Part shown: positions 48,501-62,400 of the stretch, piece by piece
Numbering within the stretch: position 1 is the stretch's first letter
Layout: each line of letters starts with the position of its first letter
From: Pelodera strongyloides
Taxonomy: Eukaryota > Nematoda > Chromadorea > Rhabditida > Rhabditidae
Assembly (NCBI GenBank): GCA_036852015.1
Contig: JAANDG010000041.1
Location: 372,001 to 436,000, forward strand
Direction: 5' to 3'
Length of the DNA: 64,000 bases
The notes under the pieces: model-generated
Databases searched by the model: none
The model's input: the letters and a program-made list of their open reading frames with translations, nothing else
What the model was told of the DNA's origin: nothing
Program-made: the position numbers and the translations under genes

Positions 48501-51022
48501 AGGGACCGGCAAACATATAGAAATATTCACCGATCAATCCCAGGTATACGGTGCCTTGTGCGGGATTTGCGTGTCTATTTGGTTAACCGGGCAAAGTAGA
48601 ATTGTGAGGCGGCGAGCGGAAAGTGGTAGAAAGTAACATGGGCGCGTCGAAGGCGAAATCGAGATGGGCTCGAGAAAAACAGAATGAGAGTCAATGGAAG
48701 AAGGAGATGGATCGCTGAGAAAAAAACACGTTCAGGTGGAAAGGTAGATTCCAGGACGGGACTGAAGATTAGCGACGCAGCATGAAGAAGTTGGAGCAAA
48801 CGGACGACAGATGAAAAGAGATTGTAACTGCCAAGTAAAAGAGAAGAGAGATGTCAGAGAAGAGAGAAAATGGATAGGGATCAGTCGAATGGCAATACTG
48901 AAAACCAGTAGGAGGAGAGTCCATTTTGAGAGAATAAGAAAGGGTAACGTGGAGAAAAGGGCATATGTATAGCAGAGTCAACTTTACCCTGTGTTGGATG
49001 AACACATACGCTGGTCGCGTAATACCACGAAGTTCAATATGCAGCTGCAAAATACCAAAATACTGATTTTAGAATGGTAGCGTCGAAGTGAATGCTCATA
49101 TTTTTAACAACAAACTGCAGGCTTGACAGTGATCCTGACATTCACACAACATGGCATAGCACCCATCTTAAGTAATGTGTATTAGGTCAAAAATAGAAAG
49201 TGCAATGACCAGCAACAAAATATCGCATGGATTTCTAAGTCAAAGAGAATAGTTTAGAAGCGAGACCAACGAAATCGAGTTAGCGCATCCATGATGTTAA
49301 AAAAAAATAGGCGAACAGAAATGTCATTCAATAAATACCATGGAGATACGTTTAAGGTTAGACCCCAACTCTACAGCGGTCCCTTGTATTTCTGTTCTGT
49401 CGCACGGCAAATGTGATCTCATACGGACTGGATCGAATTAACTTGGCAGGAGAAAGGAATTTGTGATTACGAGAGATTACCGAGATCTATCGACAGAAAA
49501 GGAGAATCTTGGAAAAGAGAAAGGGAGAGAAATCAGGCAAAAAGTGATTGGCAAGGAGGGGGCGATGTCGCTGGGAGTTTCGCTCTTCACACACAAATCT
49601 CTATCTGCGCGAATATCAGTGCATGGATGCCAGACGGCTCAAGCACCGAGTAAAGGAAAAGAAAGCGATCACAATGTTATAGAGCGCTCCACAACACTAG
49701 AGAACAATGTAAATTGAATAGTGAAATTCGTAGATCATGCAGATCAATAAGTAACCGCAAAAAGCCGTAATGACACCAACCTCTGGAGTGAACCGCGAGC
49801 TGTGGTTGTCCTAAAGCCGATAGCACTGTTTCGACGAGTTGGTTAAGTAACGTGGATCCCGAGACGATGGCGTAAGTGTCCATGAGCGTGTGGCCATCGT
49901 GAGCGCAGGTCAGACAGTGTTGCGCCCGCACTGTCTCTACCGCCACCCGCACTGGGAACATCTGAAGAAATAAAATAATGAACAGACTTACTGAGAAAAA
50001 TTTGTGTACAGTGGCTGAAAAATTCCAACTCTAGACAATGAGAAAGTTTACAAAATTGATTTTAAGCTGTCGGTTGGAAAGGGCGCACAAAAGGTAGATA
50101 TAACTGGGCACTGAGAGCTAAAGTCATCGGCAAGCTCATCGGCAAGCTCGGCAAACTCAAATTTACGGTCGAAATGATCACTCAATGGTGAGACGGAAAC
50201 ATTTCGATTACGATATCTCGATTAAGACGGCAGAGACAAGATTGATATCATTTCACAGAGAAGTGACTGGATAACAGACAACTAGGACTAGCGGTAGTAC
50301 GGCGAAGAATTATTCAAGACTAAGGAAAACAGGTAAAACACGAAGCTGTAAGGTCACGGCACAATGGCACCGATTTTCAAGGTTAACTGCATGAGTTCAC
50401 TGATAAAGTGGTTAGAGAGAGCGGGAGAGACCCAGAAAGAGCGCGGGAAAGAGTGTGTCTGAGCAATTGCGAGCGAGCCCTTAAGCACTACAGGCAATTG
50501 CATAGTTGCCTTGTGATCATGCAAGAAACACGGGGCAGCAGGCATCAATTCGCATGTGAAAGTGAAAAGTTTCGTGTGGTTTTCTTTTCTAGAAGATTGG
50601 GATAGGATGTGCTTAGTGAACGAAAAGGCATCGCATTAATTGAAACATACAGCTGTCTGTCGAGAAAATCGCGCAACAGCGATAACTAAAAATGTATGGT
50701 CACGTGGTAAAGGGATTCATCGGATCGATAGTTATTGGATTGCATAATACTTCATACTAGTTAATCGTTTCAGCAAGATTCCATTAGCTGATACACAGGA
50801 AATATTGAAGGAGGAATTGAAAAAGACGCATACACGCTATTGTGTCAAAAATGATCCTTCAATTCGGCTTCTAACTTTTCGCTTAGTGTTTTATATGACA
50901 CCGACATTAAACTGTTCCAAAAAAGGTTTCTTGATCCAGAATAAGGCACTCACTTGCAACAGATAAGAATTGCAGTGACCAATGGTGAGAGACACTTTGG
51001 ACTTCGCAGTAATCCGATTCAT
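39566..51022 (-). CDS. dve-1: SATB/Dve-family homeodomain chromatin factor (DVE-1-like), complete
   Basis: Exons (minus): 51022-50954, 49961-49781, 47826-47776, 47631-47505, 47104-46987, 46703-46591, 42852-42690, 42514-42434, 42315-42232, 42132-42028, 40398-40202, 40004-39867, 39707-39566. They sum to 1569 nt (522 aa), with every phase exact. Residues about 24-143 match the SATB ULD / Dve compass fold: [50 protein letters not shown], and [10 protein letters not shown] at its end. A CUTL-like helical region follows (144-220). Homeodomain 1 spans about 225-292 ([18 protein letters not shown], then [15 protein letters not shown]). Homeodomain 2 spans about 433-499 ([18 protein letters not shown], then [16 protein letters not shown]). 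A Gln/Ser-rich linker separates them. By family knowledge it is a nuclear DNA-binding factor; DVE-1 acts in the mitochondrial stress response. The 51-nt exon at 47776-47826 is phase-neutral. Introns are long (up to 3.7 kb at 42853-46590) with GA tracts and a 32-bp direct repeat, and hold no further exon I could support. Confidence 0.93.
43602..43622. repeat. (GA)n microsatellite in the SATB/Dve intron
   Basis: About ten uninterrupted GA units follow a purine-rich lead-in from about 43585. Confidence 0.95.
45337..45389. repeat. 32-bp direct repeat, 1.7 copies
   Basis: The 21-mer AAAAAGAATATCCTGCTCAC(T) occurs at 45337 and again 32 bp later at 45369, within the long SATB/Dve intron. Confidence 0.9.
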
Positions 51023-54000
51023 AGACATTTATTGGCAATTTTCAGATTAAATAAGATCAGATTTTCATAAAAGTGTGCGCAAGCAAGCATGAGATGAAGC
51101 AGAAACGCAACGACGAACACCATACGGACGGGAGAGTTAGCACTAAAACACAACAACAAAAATCAATTCGAGCAGCCTTTTTAACGGAAATACCCATTAT
51201 GTGAATCAGGATGGCTGATAACTTCCAATCAGCTCAATGAAAATTAACAGACAGACAAAGCCATTTGACGTTAAGTAAAGCTTATCTTAACGTACCTCTA
51301 TTACTCTCGCAGAAAAACGCGAACTTGTTTCATTTTTTGTAAAGCGTATTGTTTTCTAATAAAAAAGATATACGCGCAATGCTTCCCTATAGCGTACTTA
51401 AATTAGTAAGTGATTGTTTAAAATCGATAATTGTATATGGCGAAAAGCGCACGAATTTGTCGATGAATAACGATAACAAATGGATTTTGGAAGATTTGCA
51501 ATCGAAAACCGATAATATGCACCGAGATATATGTAAACGAGAGAATGTTAAAAAGTGCATTTCATTCAGTAGAAACAGTTGCGCAATTGAGTAATCTCAG
51601 TTGTTATCTATGTATTGGATTGATTGACGAGATTCTTATAATTTCATATTATAAGCGATTTGATATTCACGAATAAGGAAGAGCTCCCGAAGGGAAAGCT
51701 ACAGTATCTCATATCGTCGAGAGCGGGAAGGGGTGGATGTGGATTGAGAGGGGGGGGGGGGTGCAGAGGGGCAGTCTCGTGAGTGTGGCACACAGACAGA
51801 GGCGGGCTAGGCTCTCGCTCGTCTCAAATCTGTGGCCCCGCCCACCTAGAGTCACTCCCGCCAATCCCCGCCGAGATCACACAAATCTCGGGCGGGAGAC
51901 GCATTACGGTAGTCAAGGTCATAAACTTGCCAGAAGCCCATCCCTCTTGGGCCCTCTTCCGCCGCCCAGGCTTAAGGTGGGATAAAGAGCTAGGCTTTGG
52001 GGACCAAGCACAAAGATAACGACGTGGATGGGCATATACATAAGTATTCTTGCAAACATAGTCACCATCTTCTTAGCGGTTAACGAAAGAAACTAAAGGC
52101 TTCAGACTTACCACCACATACTTTGCCACCATACTGCAACAGAGTTATAGATTTATTCGAATATTGAAAAATTCGTGAATCTCGGTAAGAAACTGTTGTT
52201 GTTAAAGCAGAAAGTTACAATAGGAGCACTATGCTTGAGAAATAGAATGGCTGAGACGATTGTGAGATGTCTAGATGGCAGGGTTGTAAGGGGGGAATTG
52301 GCAGGGGAGAGGGCAGGGGTCGTGTAGGCAGGCAGTCTCGAAGGCAGGTTTTAGGCGAGTGGAACAAACACTCTTTGGGCTCCAAAGTCGCCCATAACCA
52401 ATGGATAACTCGGGAGCAGAACAAGAACCGGTTGGGGCACGAGGAGGAGAATTGAGAAAAGGCATGCCTTAGGGGGAGCATGAAAGGAAAAACATGCCTA
52501 GAGACACAAACAATGGCAGGGGATTGCAAAACTTAGGCTGTAGAAAGGGAAAGGAATGCCGGGGCAAGTAGGGGTGGGGATGTGTGGTACGTGAGAATGA
52601 TTCAAAGCATTGACGGCAGTTGGCAATTGGGCAGCTTGTAGAACTATTTAACTCAACAAATAAATAAATTCCCGAGCAGAATTCGAACACATGATATTCA
52701 AATAAAAAACCATCTTCCAGAAATGTGTTGGTCATTTAAGGACAAGCATGCCCCGGAAAGAGCACTTATTCATTGATAAGCAGAACGCGCTTTCGAAAGA
52801 GTTATAAATCTATTAGGCAGAGTTGAGTTAAATGCCATTGGTTTTTTTTGTTAAAAAGTTTAATTCTATAGTAACAAATTTATAAATGCATACAACAGTC
52901 TTCGTTACAATCCGTGCAATATACTTTATCATAATAGTTAACGAGATGGAACTGTTTATTTAAGAAGACATAACTTGCATGCCGAAGTTGGCACACTATA
53001 TCTTTGGAACAGCTACAGCAACGGCTATAGATTGTGTGGGTAAGTCATAAACATGAAATAGTTTAGTCGATATGATATGACTCTGGGTAAACAGTCGCTT
53101 GGCGGGCAAAATTTCTAGGATTATCTCTCTTATCGAGTGTTCAGAAATTATATGCACGCCGACAGCCGAGGCCAGATTGTGGGAATTTGGAAAATATCGG
53201 ATTGCAATCAATCAATGGGGATATTGAATGCTGTATACACATTCTATCGAAATAGTATCTTTTTCTCTAATACACAGATTTTGTGGACTTACAGAAAAAG
53301 TAAAAGCGCAATGCCATAGGAAACTCCTGTTAACCAAATTAATTGTGCAAGCGATATAAAAAATTGAATCGTTTGGTCATAGAACGCATAGATGGAGCTA
53401 ATCTTAGGCCATATTGCTCTTAGATGCAAAATGGGATTGGCTTGCACATCTTTATCCCATTCTATTAGAATGGAGGATGAAATGAATTTGCTCGGAAATT
53501 TTTGATAATGAATAGGGATTGCCCACGTTGTATGGACTGGGGTAAATTGGGGAAACGAATTTGTCAGCGGATACATATTTAATGAGGAAAAAGCTAGGAA
53601 TTCATAGAGGAACACCAAATAAGAAGAGAGTAAGGAGATCTATTCAATAGAGAACAATTAACAATCAAGATTCGCAGAAGAACTAGATATTGAGATATAC
53701 GAATGGTAAGCTACATAAATTACACAAACACAAACGTATTAGCACCATTTGTTGTTGACACCTAATTTTCCATAGTTATGCTGAATGATTTTATAGCTGT
53801 GACATCATCATCTTTTTTTTTAAGGTGAAATGCATGTTTCTTGATGGAGAGGTGACAGTAACCGAGCAATTTGGTATAAGTATGTCAAATTTGTCCAATT
53901 ATCAGTAGAAAATGTTTGAGCTTTTCGTCAGATTCTGTAAGACTGCTTGATATAAAGAACGGACACTGACTGTGGCTGCGAATGCTTAAGCAAACACGAG

Positions 54001-56487
54001 GCGACCCTGTGTTGTACTGTTGGTTGGGGGATAAAGTAATAGCCTTGGTAAGGCGCTTATCAATCCCGGGCCAGGCACACAGGGACGGATACAAAACCCA
54101 ATGCGCCCAGTGGGGTCACAGATAACAACATTCGCCCGTTGGGAAGGGATGTTCCTTTTGGATATGGTTAAGAAATTGTTAGACGATACGGGCCTTAGGA
54201 GGTGCCTAATAGTACCTTCATGTTCGAATGTTGTGAACCACGTTGATACAACTAAAAAACTGGAGAAGGATAACATGTACACAAACGCAATAAATGCAAG
54301 TAAAAATTTAAGCAAATCTAGGACGGAGTAAAAACTGCTCGATGTGATCATAAATGTTACGTTGACGAGCAAATTACTACGATTCAGAAAATGAGCATGA
54401 TGTCAAAGCGATAAGCCATTATTCTGGTAAAATAGAAATATGTTCGAGTACGAAAGGCAATATGATCAAGCTACGCATAGAAGTGAGTAGAAATCGAAAG
54501 CTGTTTCCTCGGGGGTGAAAGTGAGAGACTTGTCTTGTATACCCTAGCATTCCCTCTGAAAGAAAACGGGATCTTGTTGTACTGCTGTGGAACACAAAAA
54601 TCGAATGGCATTCGATGGGAAATGATTGCCACTATGTATTACGAGCATTGTATGCATTTAATGTGACTTACAGGACATATCTGAAACTATCGCCTGCTTG
54701 CTTTGGAAAAATACAAATATAATACCAGTGGATTCACACACTTCGCGATCAAACAACAACAAAATTTTTTTATCAAACCGTCAATTCCTTTAATCGGTTT
54801 GTAATGTAATTTTCGATTCAGATGTCAGGGTTTGCACGTTTATACTGTATTTTCGGTTCAAAATATTTTTCGAAATAACAAGCAAAATGAGAAAAGAAGG
54901 AAAGCTACCATGGCAGCAAATCGCGTGGGGATTAGCCTTTAGAGACGGCGGGGGGCGCGTAGCGCGCGTGATTTCACTTTCAGATCCCATAAAACCGTGT
55001 GGCGGCAGAGCGATAGCAATCACGAAATAAGAGGCGAAACCGAGGCTCTGCGACAAGCCCAAGGCCGCAGCTTTCACTAGATCCCACCTTTGGCAGTCTT
55101 TTCAACCAGTGACACCAAACGGACAAATTTGAGTTTTGCTAAATGGACTTAGTCTTTCGGAAACTATGACACGCCAAATGAGCCTTCATTCGAAAATTTG
55201 AAATGCCCTAACAAAAGGAAGAATTGTTTCACGCCAAGAAGCAAAAGTCAAAGCTTTCCAACAAGTTAGAGTTGCGAACAAAAACGGGCATCCACGGTAA
55301 AGCAGCTTGCGAGATTCATAAGCTAAGTGGCGTGTAAAACTGAGCCATTCCCTGTTGCATAACCCCTTGCTTTCTTTGTTGCACTCTCACTTTCCTCTTC
55401 AATTTGCCCCGGGAAAAGCGAGAGGAACCCGTTTGTGAGTAGTGAAGAGAATCATATCCGAGCAAGGTCGCCCTTGCTGCCAAGATCCAACAGACAGTGC
55501 TTGGCAGACAATCTTAAACGTTAGACCGAAAAGCTGGGGATCATACATAAAACGAAGCCTACACTAGACAAAAATAAGCATGTTTTAAATTGTTTGTGTA
55601 ATCGACAAATTTAAACAAAACCAATTTAATTCGAAGACGTAAGTTTTGCTGTCGCACGCTATGTGTTGTATTTTCAGCACACGATGAAACAAAGCTGATA
55701 TAGGGTGAATAATTTATTCTTAGTTACAAACATATACCACGAGAACGCTTTATATATAAAAGTAATATTTTGCTGTAAAAACCAAGCTATTGAGTCGAAG
55801 CTGGTGAGAAGAATCGCAAACCTATAGCGTCCCAATGGGTCACCAAGAATTGATGGCATATTAGACATCAATTGCAACAAATGCAGGCTCGAATTTTACT
55901 TTTTGGGAATCTTTACGATTTTTATTGGGAACATGATCAACGACCGTAGTTTGCGCGAAACAACAAAAAAAAACACAGGAAAGTGCAAAACGAATTTGGG
56001 AAAACTTAGGATTTAAAGGTAAATTTTAGGACTGAATGGAGGTTTCAAACAATTATTATGTTGTTGTTCATAAATTAGGAAAGCGAATCTCTGGAGACTC
56101 GAGGATGCGAGAGAGTCATAAACAGTACCTTTTGGAAAAGTTCTTTTCTTTTCCTCCCGCGGACTACTCAGCACAACAAAATGCCAACTCAATCCCCGAG
56201 AAATCAGGCGGACAAAAAGAATACAAAGCATTTAAACAAAACCTCCAAGGAAGGGGGGGGGGGAGCCTCTTGAGAAATTCAGGTACATTTGTGCATATAA
56301 ATAACCCTTATAAATATCGACAAGGCTGAATTCAAAAGAGAGCATATGAATAAGTTAGAAACATGATACACGTATTCGAAAACACATGGGGAATTATCAC
56401 AAAGGCTAAGATCAAACTGAGTATAAACGAAGAGACAGCAGATCAAAGATCCAGTTTTTTTGAAGCAAGAAGTGATTTGTGTTAAGT
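51023..56487. other. Long intergenic region (5.5 kb) upstream of SATB/Dve
   Basis: It separates the SATB/Dve start from the CHID1 3' end, both on the minus strand. A GC-rich patch at about 51720-52010 contains a G-run, GC boxes and an imperfect hairpin, and may be promoter or enhancer. There is a G-run near 56248. Open frames such as 52215-52529, 53289-53618 and 54790-55077 lack conserved features and are probably chance. Confidence 0.55.
51740..51990. promoter_or_regulatory. GC-rich patch with GC boxes and hairpin, about 0.7 kb upstream of the SATB/Dve start
   Basis: The patch has a G-run near 51752, a GC-box-like GGCCCCGCCCACC, and an imperfect inverted repeat at 51855-51898 (CTCCCGCC with GGCGGGAG outside, CGAGAT with ATCTCG inside). 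It stands out from AT-rich surroundings. A regulatory role is inferred only from position and composition. Confidence 0.4.
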
Positions 56488-59400
56488 TTAAAGTAGTTTT
56501 GTGAAGTAGTTGAGTCCTTGCCCAAGATCCCAGATGCCGATACCCACTCCGTGTTTCTTAGCCACATTCAGGCGTAGTTCGATGCTCGTGAGGCTTGGGT
56601 AATATACCAAAGAGTTGCTAAAGTAATTGATGTTATATGAAGAATATCTTACCAAATCATACAAGTATATTTGGATAGGTGAATAATGCATATAGACAGG
56701 TCGACTCAATACAGTTACTAAACCAATTTAAAGCATCTAACCATAAGCCTTACGTGAGTAGTATTCGATGTTCAGCCACTTCCTCATCCCATTCCAGTAC
56801 AGATTGTTCTCCTTCCAACAATTCGAGATACCTAAGTGGTTTGTTAATGATGAATCAGTTAGATGACACTCGTACACTGTACTACTCAGGCTTCGACTAT
56901 TAAGGGGTCGTAAATGATAAGTACTATTACACGATTTTACGTGATGTGCATTCATCTTCCTCCTACTCGCCTGATTGATCGCTTATGAGCATTTGATGTT
57001 CCTTTGATGTATACAGTGCTGCATTTATCTGAGGAGAAACCTGGGCGCGGATGATATCTGTGCGCCCGGCAAAAAAGAGGCGATTTCTCATGGCAAAAGA
57101 GCCGGCAACGGTGCGCAACAGCCGATAAATATTCACAAGGGAAAGTGAAAGTTATCTTCGATACAAGAAAAAGCAAAACTTTGCAGTTATGTGTAGAAAG
57201 TCATTATCCGGGGGACTCAACTCGCAACCAAGTTTATATTTGTAGTTGCGTGTTCACATAAGCACTGATAATGAGCCTTTGATCACTATGGTGTGTCGTT
57301 TGCTTCCGTACTAAACGAAACCAGCATAAGTGATCATTGTTCATCGATCAAGCTTCCCCCAAACCATCAGAAAAAATAAGAGATGCAACTTCCACCGTGT
57401 TGCAAATTTATGATGTTCGATCTCAAGTGAGACTGGACAAGTGTTATCAGGAAAAATGTTGAAAGGGAATATCCGCTGATTCCTTCCGCTCATCTGAATG
57501 TGTGCGCGGGGCAACTTCTATTTGTATATGTGTGTCCAAAGGGACTTCTTGTATGTTGGTATCAATTTACACCCGCCCTACCACACTGCTTCCTCCCATT
57601 TGTATTACGCTAGTGCGCGAACCAACGCAACAACAAACACACACATAAGGCGCCGTTTAGCAAAGAGCTGCTCATCCTCTCAGGCCAAGGGACTAACTCC
57701 AATCAATTAGAACTTCGGAATACATGCCAATTGGAAATTCGGATTACCTCAAAGACGTCAACAAAACATGTTGCAGAAACAGCCAGTAACTGATTTTCGT
57801 TATCAACACTATCGATTTAATTCAATGCAAATGTTCGGCTCCAGTCCTTTCATGGTGTTCAGTTAATGTGTGGTTGTCCATACCACACACATAAACGCAC
57901 ATAGTATACAGAAATGATGTGAGTCACGCTATGCGCGGTGATTTCACATCTCTTCGCCTGAGTGATGTAGTTACTATACAGCATAACTCGCATTTCCCTT
58001 TAGTCGTTTTACTGCAAAAAGCCCTACGCGAGTACCATCCCAAGAACATGATCGCCCTCGAAGAAAGACAGCTGAAAGTGAGAGTTTCCAACCGATGGGG
58101 ACCGCAAAAATGTAGGTTCAGATTATTGCAAGCAAGGCATTTCATTCGAAAATCCGATCATACTTCCGGCCAGCATAATAATAATGAACTAATTAGAAAT
58201 AATCTACTAATTGTTTGTTCCTTCGCACATGCTACCAACGATTTCCGATGAAACAAGGTAATCAATAGAGAGACTCGATCAGGTCAAGATCTTTGGGATG
58301 TCTCTGCTTTTTTTGAATGTATATGTAATTGGGGGTCGATGTGTGCAGGAGAAAGATGGCAGAGAGCAGCTCCACAACCAGTTCTTTCCTTTCCGATCTC
58401 GAGAGGGTCGGCAGTGCTGCCGATTACAAGAAAGTGCACATTAACTTGCATCACATACATAGTTGCATACATTGCGGGATAAGACGATCTCGTGTGCAGG
58501 TTCCCAGTAAAATCGCCCTTCTTAAATGAGTACTTGGGAAGTAGGGATCGCCTTCTTCGAAGTGGCATTCCATAATCAGTAAACAACAAACAACAGCCAC
58601 TCGTATCCGTGCCACCATCTATGGGAAAAAAACCGTATGCAGTTTAAGTTATACCGATGCCACATTGCTTCCGATGTGTCCTCCTTTTACCATTAATAAT
58701 CGTACTCAAAATAACGTATTGACCAGTTCTCTGGGAAAGTGAAAGTGCGAGAGAAGTCACGAATCTTCTCAACAACTTGTTTTCTGAGTCTTGGTATAAT
58801 CTCGATGTGCGCCTCTGCGCAATCAACTGAGAGTAAGACGGTGAAAGTCTCGCGAATGCGATGGCATTTACGCGGAAAAAAAAGAAACCCCACTTTACAC
58901 GATACGAGATCAAGCGCGCAGCGCGCCTGCTAGCGCCGACATTGTGTAATAATACATTGGCATCCCTGCAGTCATGAAAGCGATTGTACGATTATATGCC
59001 ACACTGCTTGGATGAATGGAAAGAGAAAGTTTCGGGAAAAGGTCTTGAAGAAATGAGGGACCGCTTACAGTAATAGTATGACACATGTAGTTTTGTCCAG
59101 AAACAAACTGCAACAAACTCTAAGATTAACCAATGCCAAAATCACTCACTTTCCTCGAGTTACGGCCTCGGCACCTTTCTTACTGTAATGGTACCCATAG
59201 TAATTGATTCCAATCATAATACGACTGGCCATAACGGGAGACCCTTCTGTCAACACCTATAAAGCGAATTATTTGATAGGAAGCTAAATTCGCGGCATTT
59301 ACGAGCGGCATTTACGAACTTCTGATTCTGTTAACTTTACTATTAATACCACCAATAAGAATCACCTCAATGCTCTTTTCCACCCATTTCAATGGAGCAA

Positions 59401-62400
59401 CACCCGCGCCTCCAGGGTAATCGTAGGTCATCACCTAAAATACCACCCAATAATTTAATAATCTCAAGAATAAAAAGGAATATCGTGTTTAGGAACAGGT
59501 ATTACGCGGCGAAATCCACTGATAAAACATACTTGCTGGACTAAGTATAATAACAAATTTTCATGGTCACAAAAGCGCAACAGCAGTACCTGAATGTAGT
59601 CAATAGATCTCATCATGGCCTGGAGAAAGGCAACCGTGAACATTCCCGTCATCTGGCTGCAAAAAGTCAATATCAAAGTTACGAATCATAAAACGCAAAA
59701 CGATCTGCTTGCAACTGTTAAGTAAGTCAACATTATGTTATACAATATTATACAATACGTAATTGAAATATGCCATGCTTACTTGTTTGCTCCAAGCGGA
59801 GGCCCAACCGGCACAATAATCTCCAATCCTTTATCGTGGAATCCGTCACCCCACTGCACGAGCAGTTCGACCAAGTAGCTGAATAATGTTTAAGAATCAA
59901 GCTAATTAAACTGGAGTAGAATCCTAGTAGGTGTCTTGAGAAGATACCACATTCCCTACGAAAAAAAACGAAAGAAGCTTCTTGACTGATGCCGGTGTTT
60001 TGAAAAAAAAAATACTAGAGAAAACTCACGGAGCTGCACCGCCCTGCGTAACAGACATAATCGACATCCATAGCTCGATCACAGCGCCATCGAATTGATT
60101 TCTCTGAAAATTATTGGTGAGCTAAGGAGAATACATAGTTTCAAGTTCTCCTACATATTTCGTCATAATGTTTTGTACAACTACTCCTCACATGTGTTTT
60201 AGGCCAGTGATTTCACGAACTTCCCAAAGGACTAACCCGCATTAAAGAGCTAAAGTTACCTAATCCAGAAATGCAAAAACTCAAGGTTTAGCCAAGAAGC
60301 TGAGAGTGAAGAGAGAGAAGAGATAAAGGCGAAAGGGAAACAAAGAGAGAACAGAAGTGTCAGAGAGCGAGAGTCGTGAGGAAACAGAAAACAACAACGT
60401 GAGATGGCAGGGAGATAGGGAGAGAGGGAGTTGCGAGAGTTAGGAGAAAGAAGAGATCAAGTAAGATTACAACTGAGAGGGAAACGAAAATCACTAGATT
60501 GGGTTAAGAGAGAGCAGAGATGAAGACGGAACCGGATTCACCTTTCTCAACCACTGAGTCTTGAGATACGATAATACCTTCACAATGGCAGGAAGAGGGA
60601 TCGGACGGAAATTGCAGATTCTGCATGACACAATACCAGATCATGTGAATTCTAGGCTATTTTTTGCTGCAACAGACAAAAATAAAATCTGCCAATTCCG
60701 AAATTCTTAGAAAAATGGCATCCACTTAAGTATATCAGTCCCACGTTTAATTTTGAAAAGCCATATGAGCTTAATTTTCAGTCATGTGTCACCCTCATAT
60801 TTCAGAAAAGAGGTGCCGATGCACTGTATGTGCCATACTTTGAGCATACACGAGAAGAGTACTTTTTTGAGTTTATAGGTAAAAGGGTCAAGCGCAGATG
60901 CATGCCGAGATGAGAACTAGTGCAATTATGTCATGTATGCCATTTTCATACACAGAAGGAGCACTTATTTTTATGAGGTGGAGAAAAACATTACTGGGAT
61001 GTCTAATGTGTTGTCTCGTGCACTTGCTGACATGGTTTTCATCAAATTCAAAACGCTCACTAATTAAAATTTAACCTTGCCTTCATTAAATTAACAATGC
61101 AGTTTATTTATAGTGGCTACATTTTGCGCCTAATTACATATGAATAACGCTTAAAGTCGCCTTCCGTAAATAAGCTTGATCGATGCGCTCAGGAAATAAC
61201 TATTCGATGCGGCTAGGCTTGCTTGCTTGGTTAAGTGTGACCGAATTTATTCGATCGACAGTGGTACCATTCATTGCCTGTACAGGTCACGCTTTGACAA
61301 ATGGTCATCAAAACAACCCTGCGCTTGAGGTCGAAGTGGGCATTGGCAAATTTCCCCCCAAGTGAAAAGGAAACAGGTATACCAGGTCAATAACAAACAA
61401 AGTTCAACTGCTCACAAGCACAGCGCACAAATCGGGTTAAGTTGTCGATGTTTAGAAAGCACATCTCGGTCAGCTTTTAGTTAACTATAAGGCTAGTTAA
61501 TAAAGTATCACAGTATTTTTAGAACAACCTGCGTCATTCCCAGTTGAAGTGTATTGTTGAGCATATCGCTCAGAAAATGGTTCAGACGTTTACCAACCGT
61601 TAGGAAATTGATTAGATCGTTGCGACATTGAAGTGCCCAGCGCTCATTTGTGAGAAACTGTGACATGTCTTCTGGAGACCAATCATCGAAAAGGACGCGG
61701 GGCACTATTTTGATGGCAGAATTATTCGATCGAACATCATTCATCCAACCTGAAATTATAGGCTTATTTGGAAGGTGGTAGATCTGACTCTGAGCCTGCA
61801 ATCTACTCAAATTTACCTACCGTAGACATGCGACGGCCGTTTTACTTCTCTAGTATTTTAAATCGTAATAAATACAACCACAGTATGAGTGGAATTCCAA
61901 ATTTCTCACCATGATCGATATCGTGTGTTCCGAGAATTTGACACGACTGCTCTTCATCGGTATTCTTAGGTTTCAATTGTAGCCACACTGGAGAAACGTG
62001 AGTCAACTTTTGGGCGATAGATTTAGCAAGATCATATCCGTGATTATTCCACTGAAATACTAAGATATGTGCAAAGAATTAACAAATAATTGACTAGGTC
62101 GAACCGCAAACCAAAGTAGCGTCCAAGAACAGTCTCGTAAACAATTGTATGGAAAATTCCGCAAATCACTTACAGGCGTGACATAAGCAAGTGCCGGGTT
62201 TTGAAATGCTCTTTCACTGGAATCCACTGTCTGTTCGTCTTCCAAGATCGATTGTTTATTCACAGAAGCTGGAGGAAACTTGAGGTCGCCAAGCTGCAAT
62301 AATTTTCATATAACTGTTTCTAGGACTTAATTTCAATACTCAATGAGAGCCCTTCGTCTCAGGGAGAAAAATAAGTGAGAAAAAAAAGCAAGTTACTCAC

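Noticed and set aside
48984..49044. Possible extra SATB/Dve exon (minus) reading [19 protein letters not shown] between good-looking splice sites
   Set aside because: It is read in phase 0, but the exon before it leaves phase 1, so it meets a stop (TGA) at once; the exon at 47776-47826 fits both sides.
52215..52529. 104-codon minus-strand frame
   Set aside because: It is dominated by Pro, Ser and Phe from a purine/pyrimidine-biased tract, with no domain or splice partner.
52660..52700. TTCGAA-containing word resembling a tRNA T-loop
   Set aside because: No matching D arm, acceptor stem or A box within tRNA distance.
54790..55077. 95-codon minus-strand frame with a hydrophobic start resembling a signal peptide
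   Set aside because: The later part is not protein-like, and it connects neither to CHID1 nor to any other exon.
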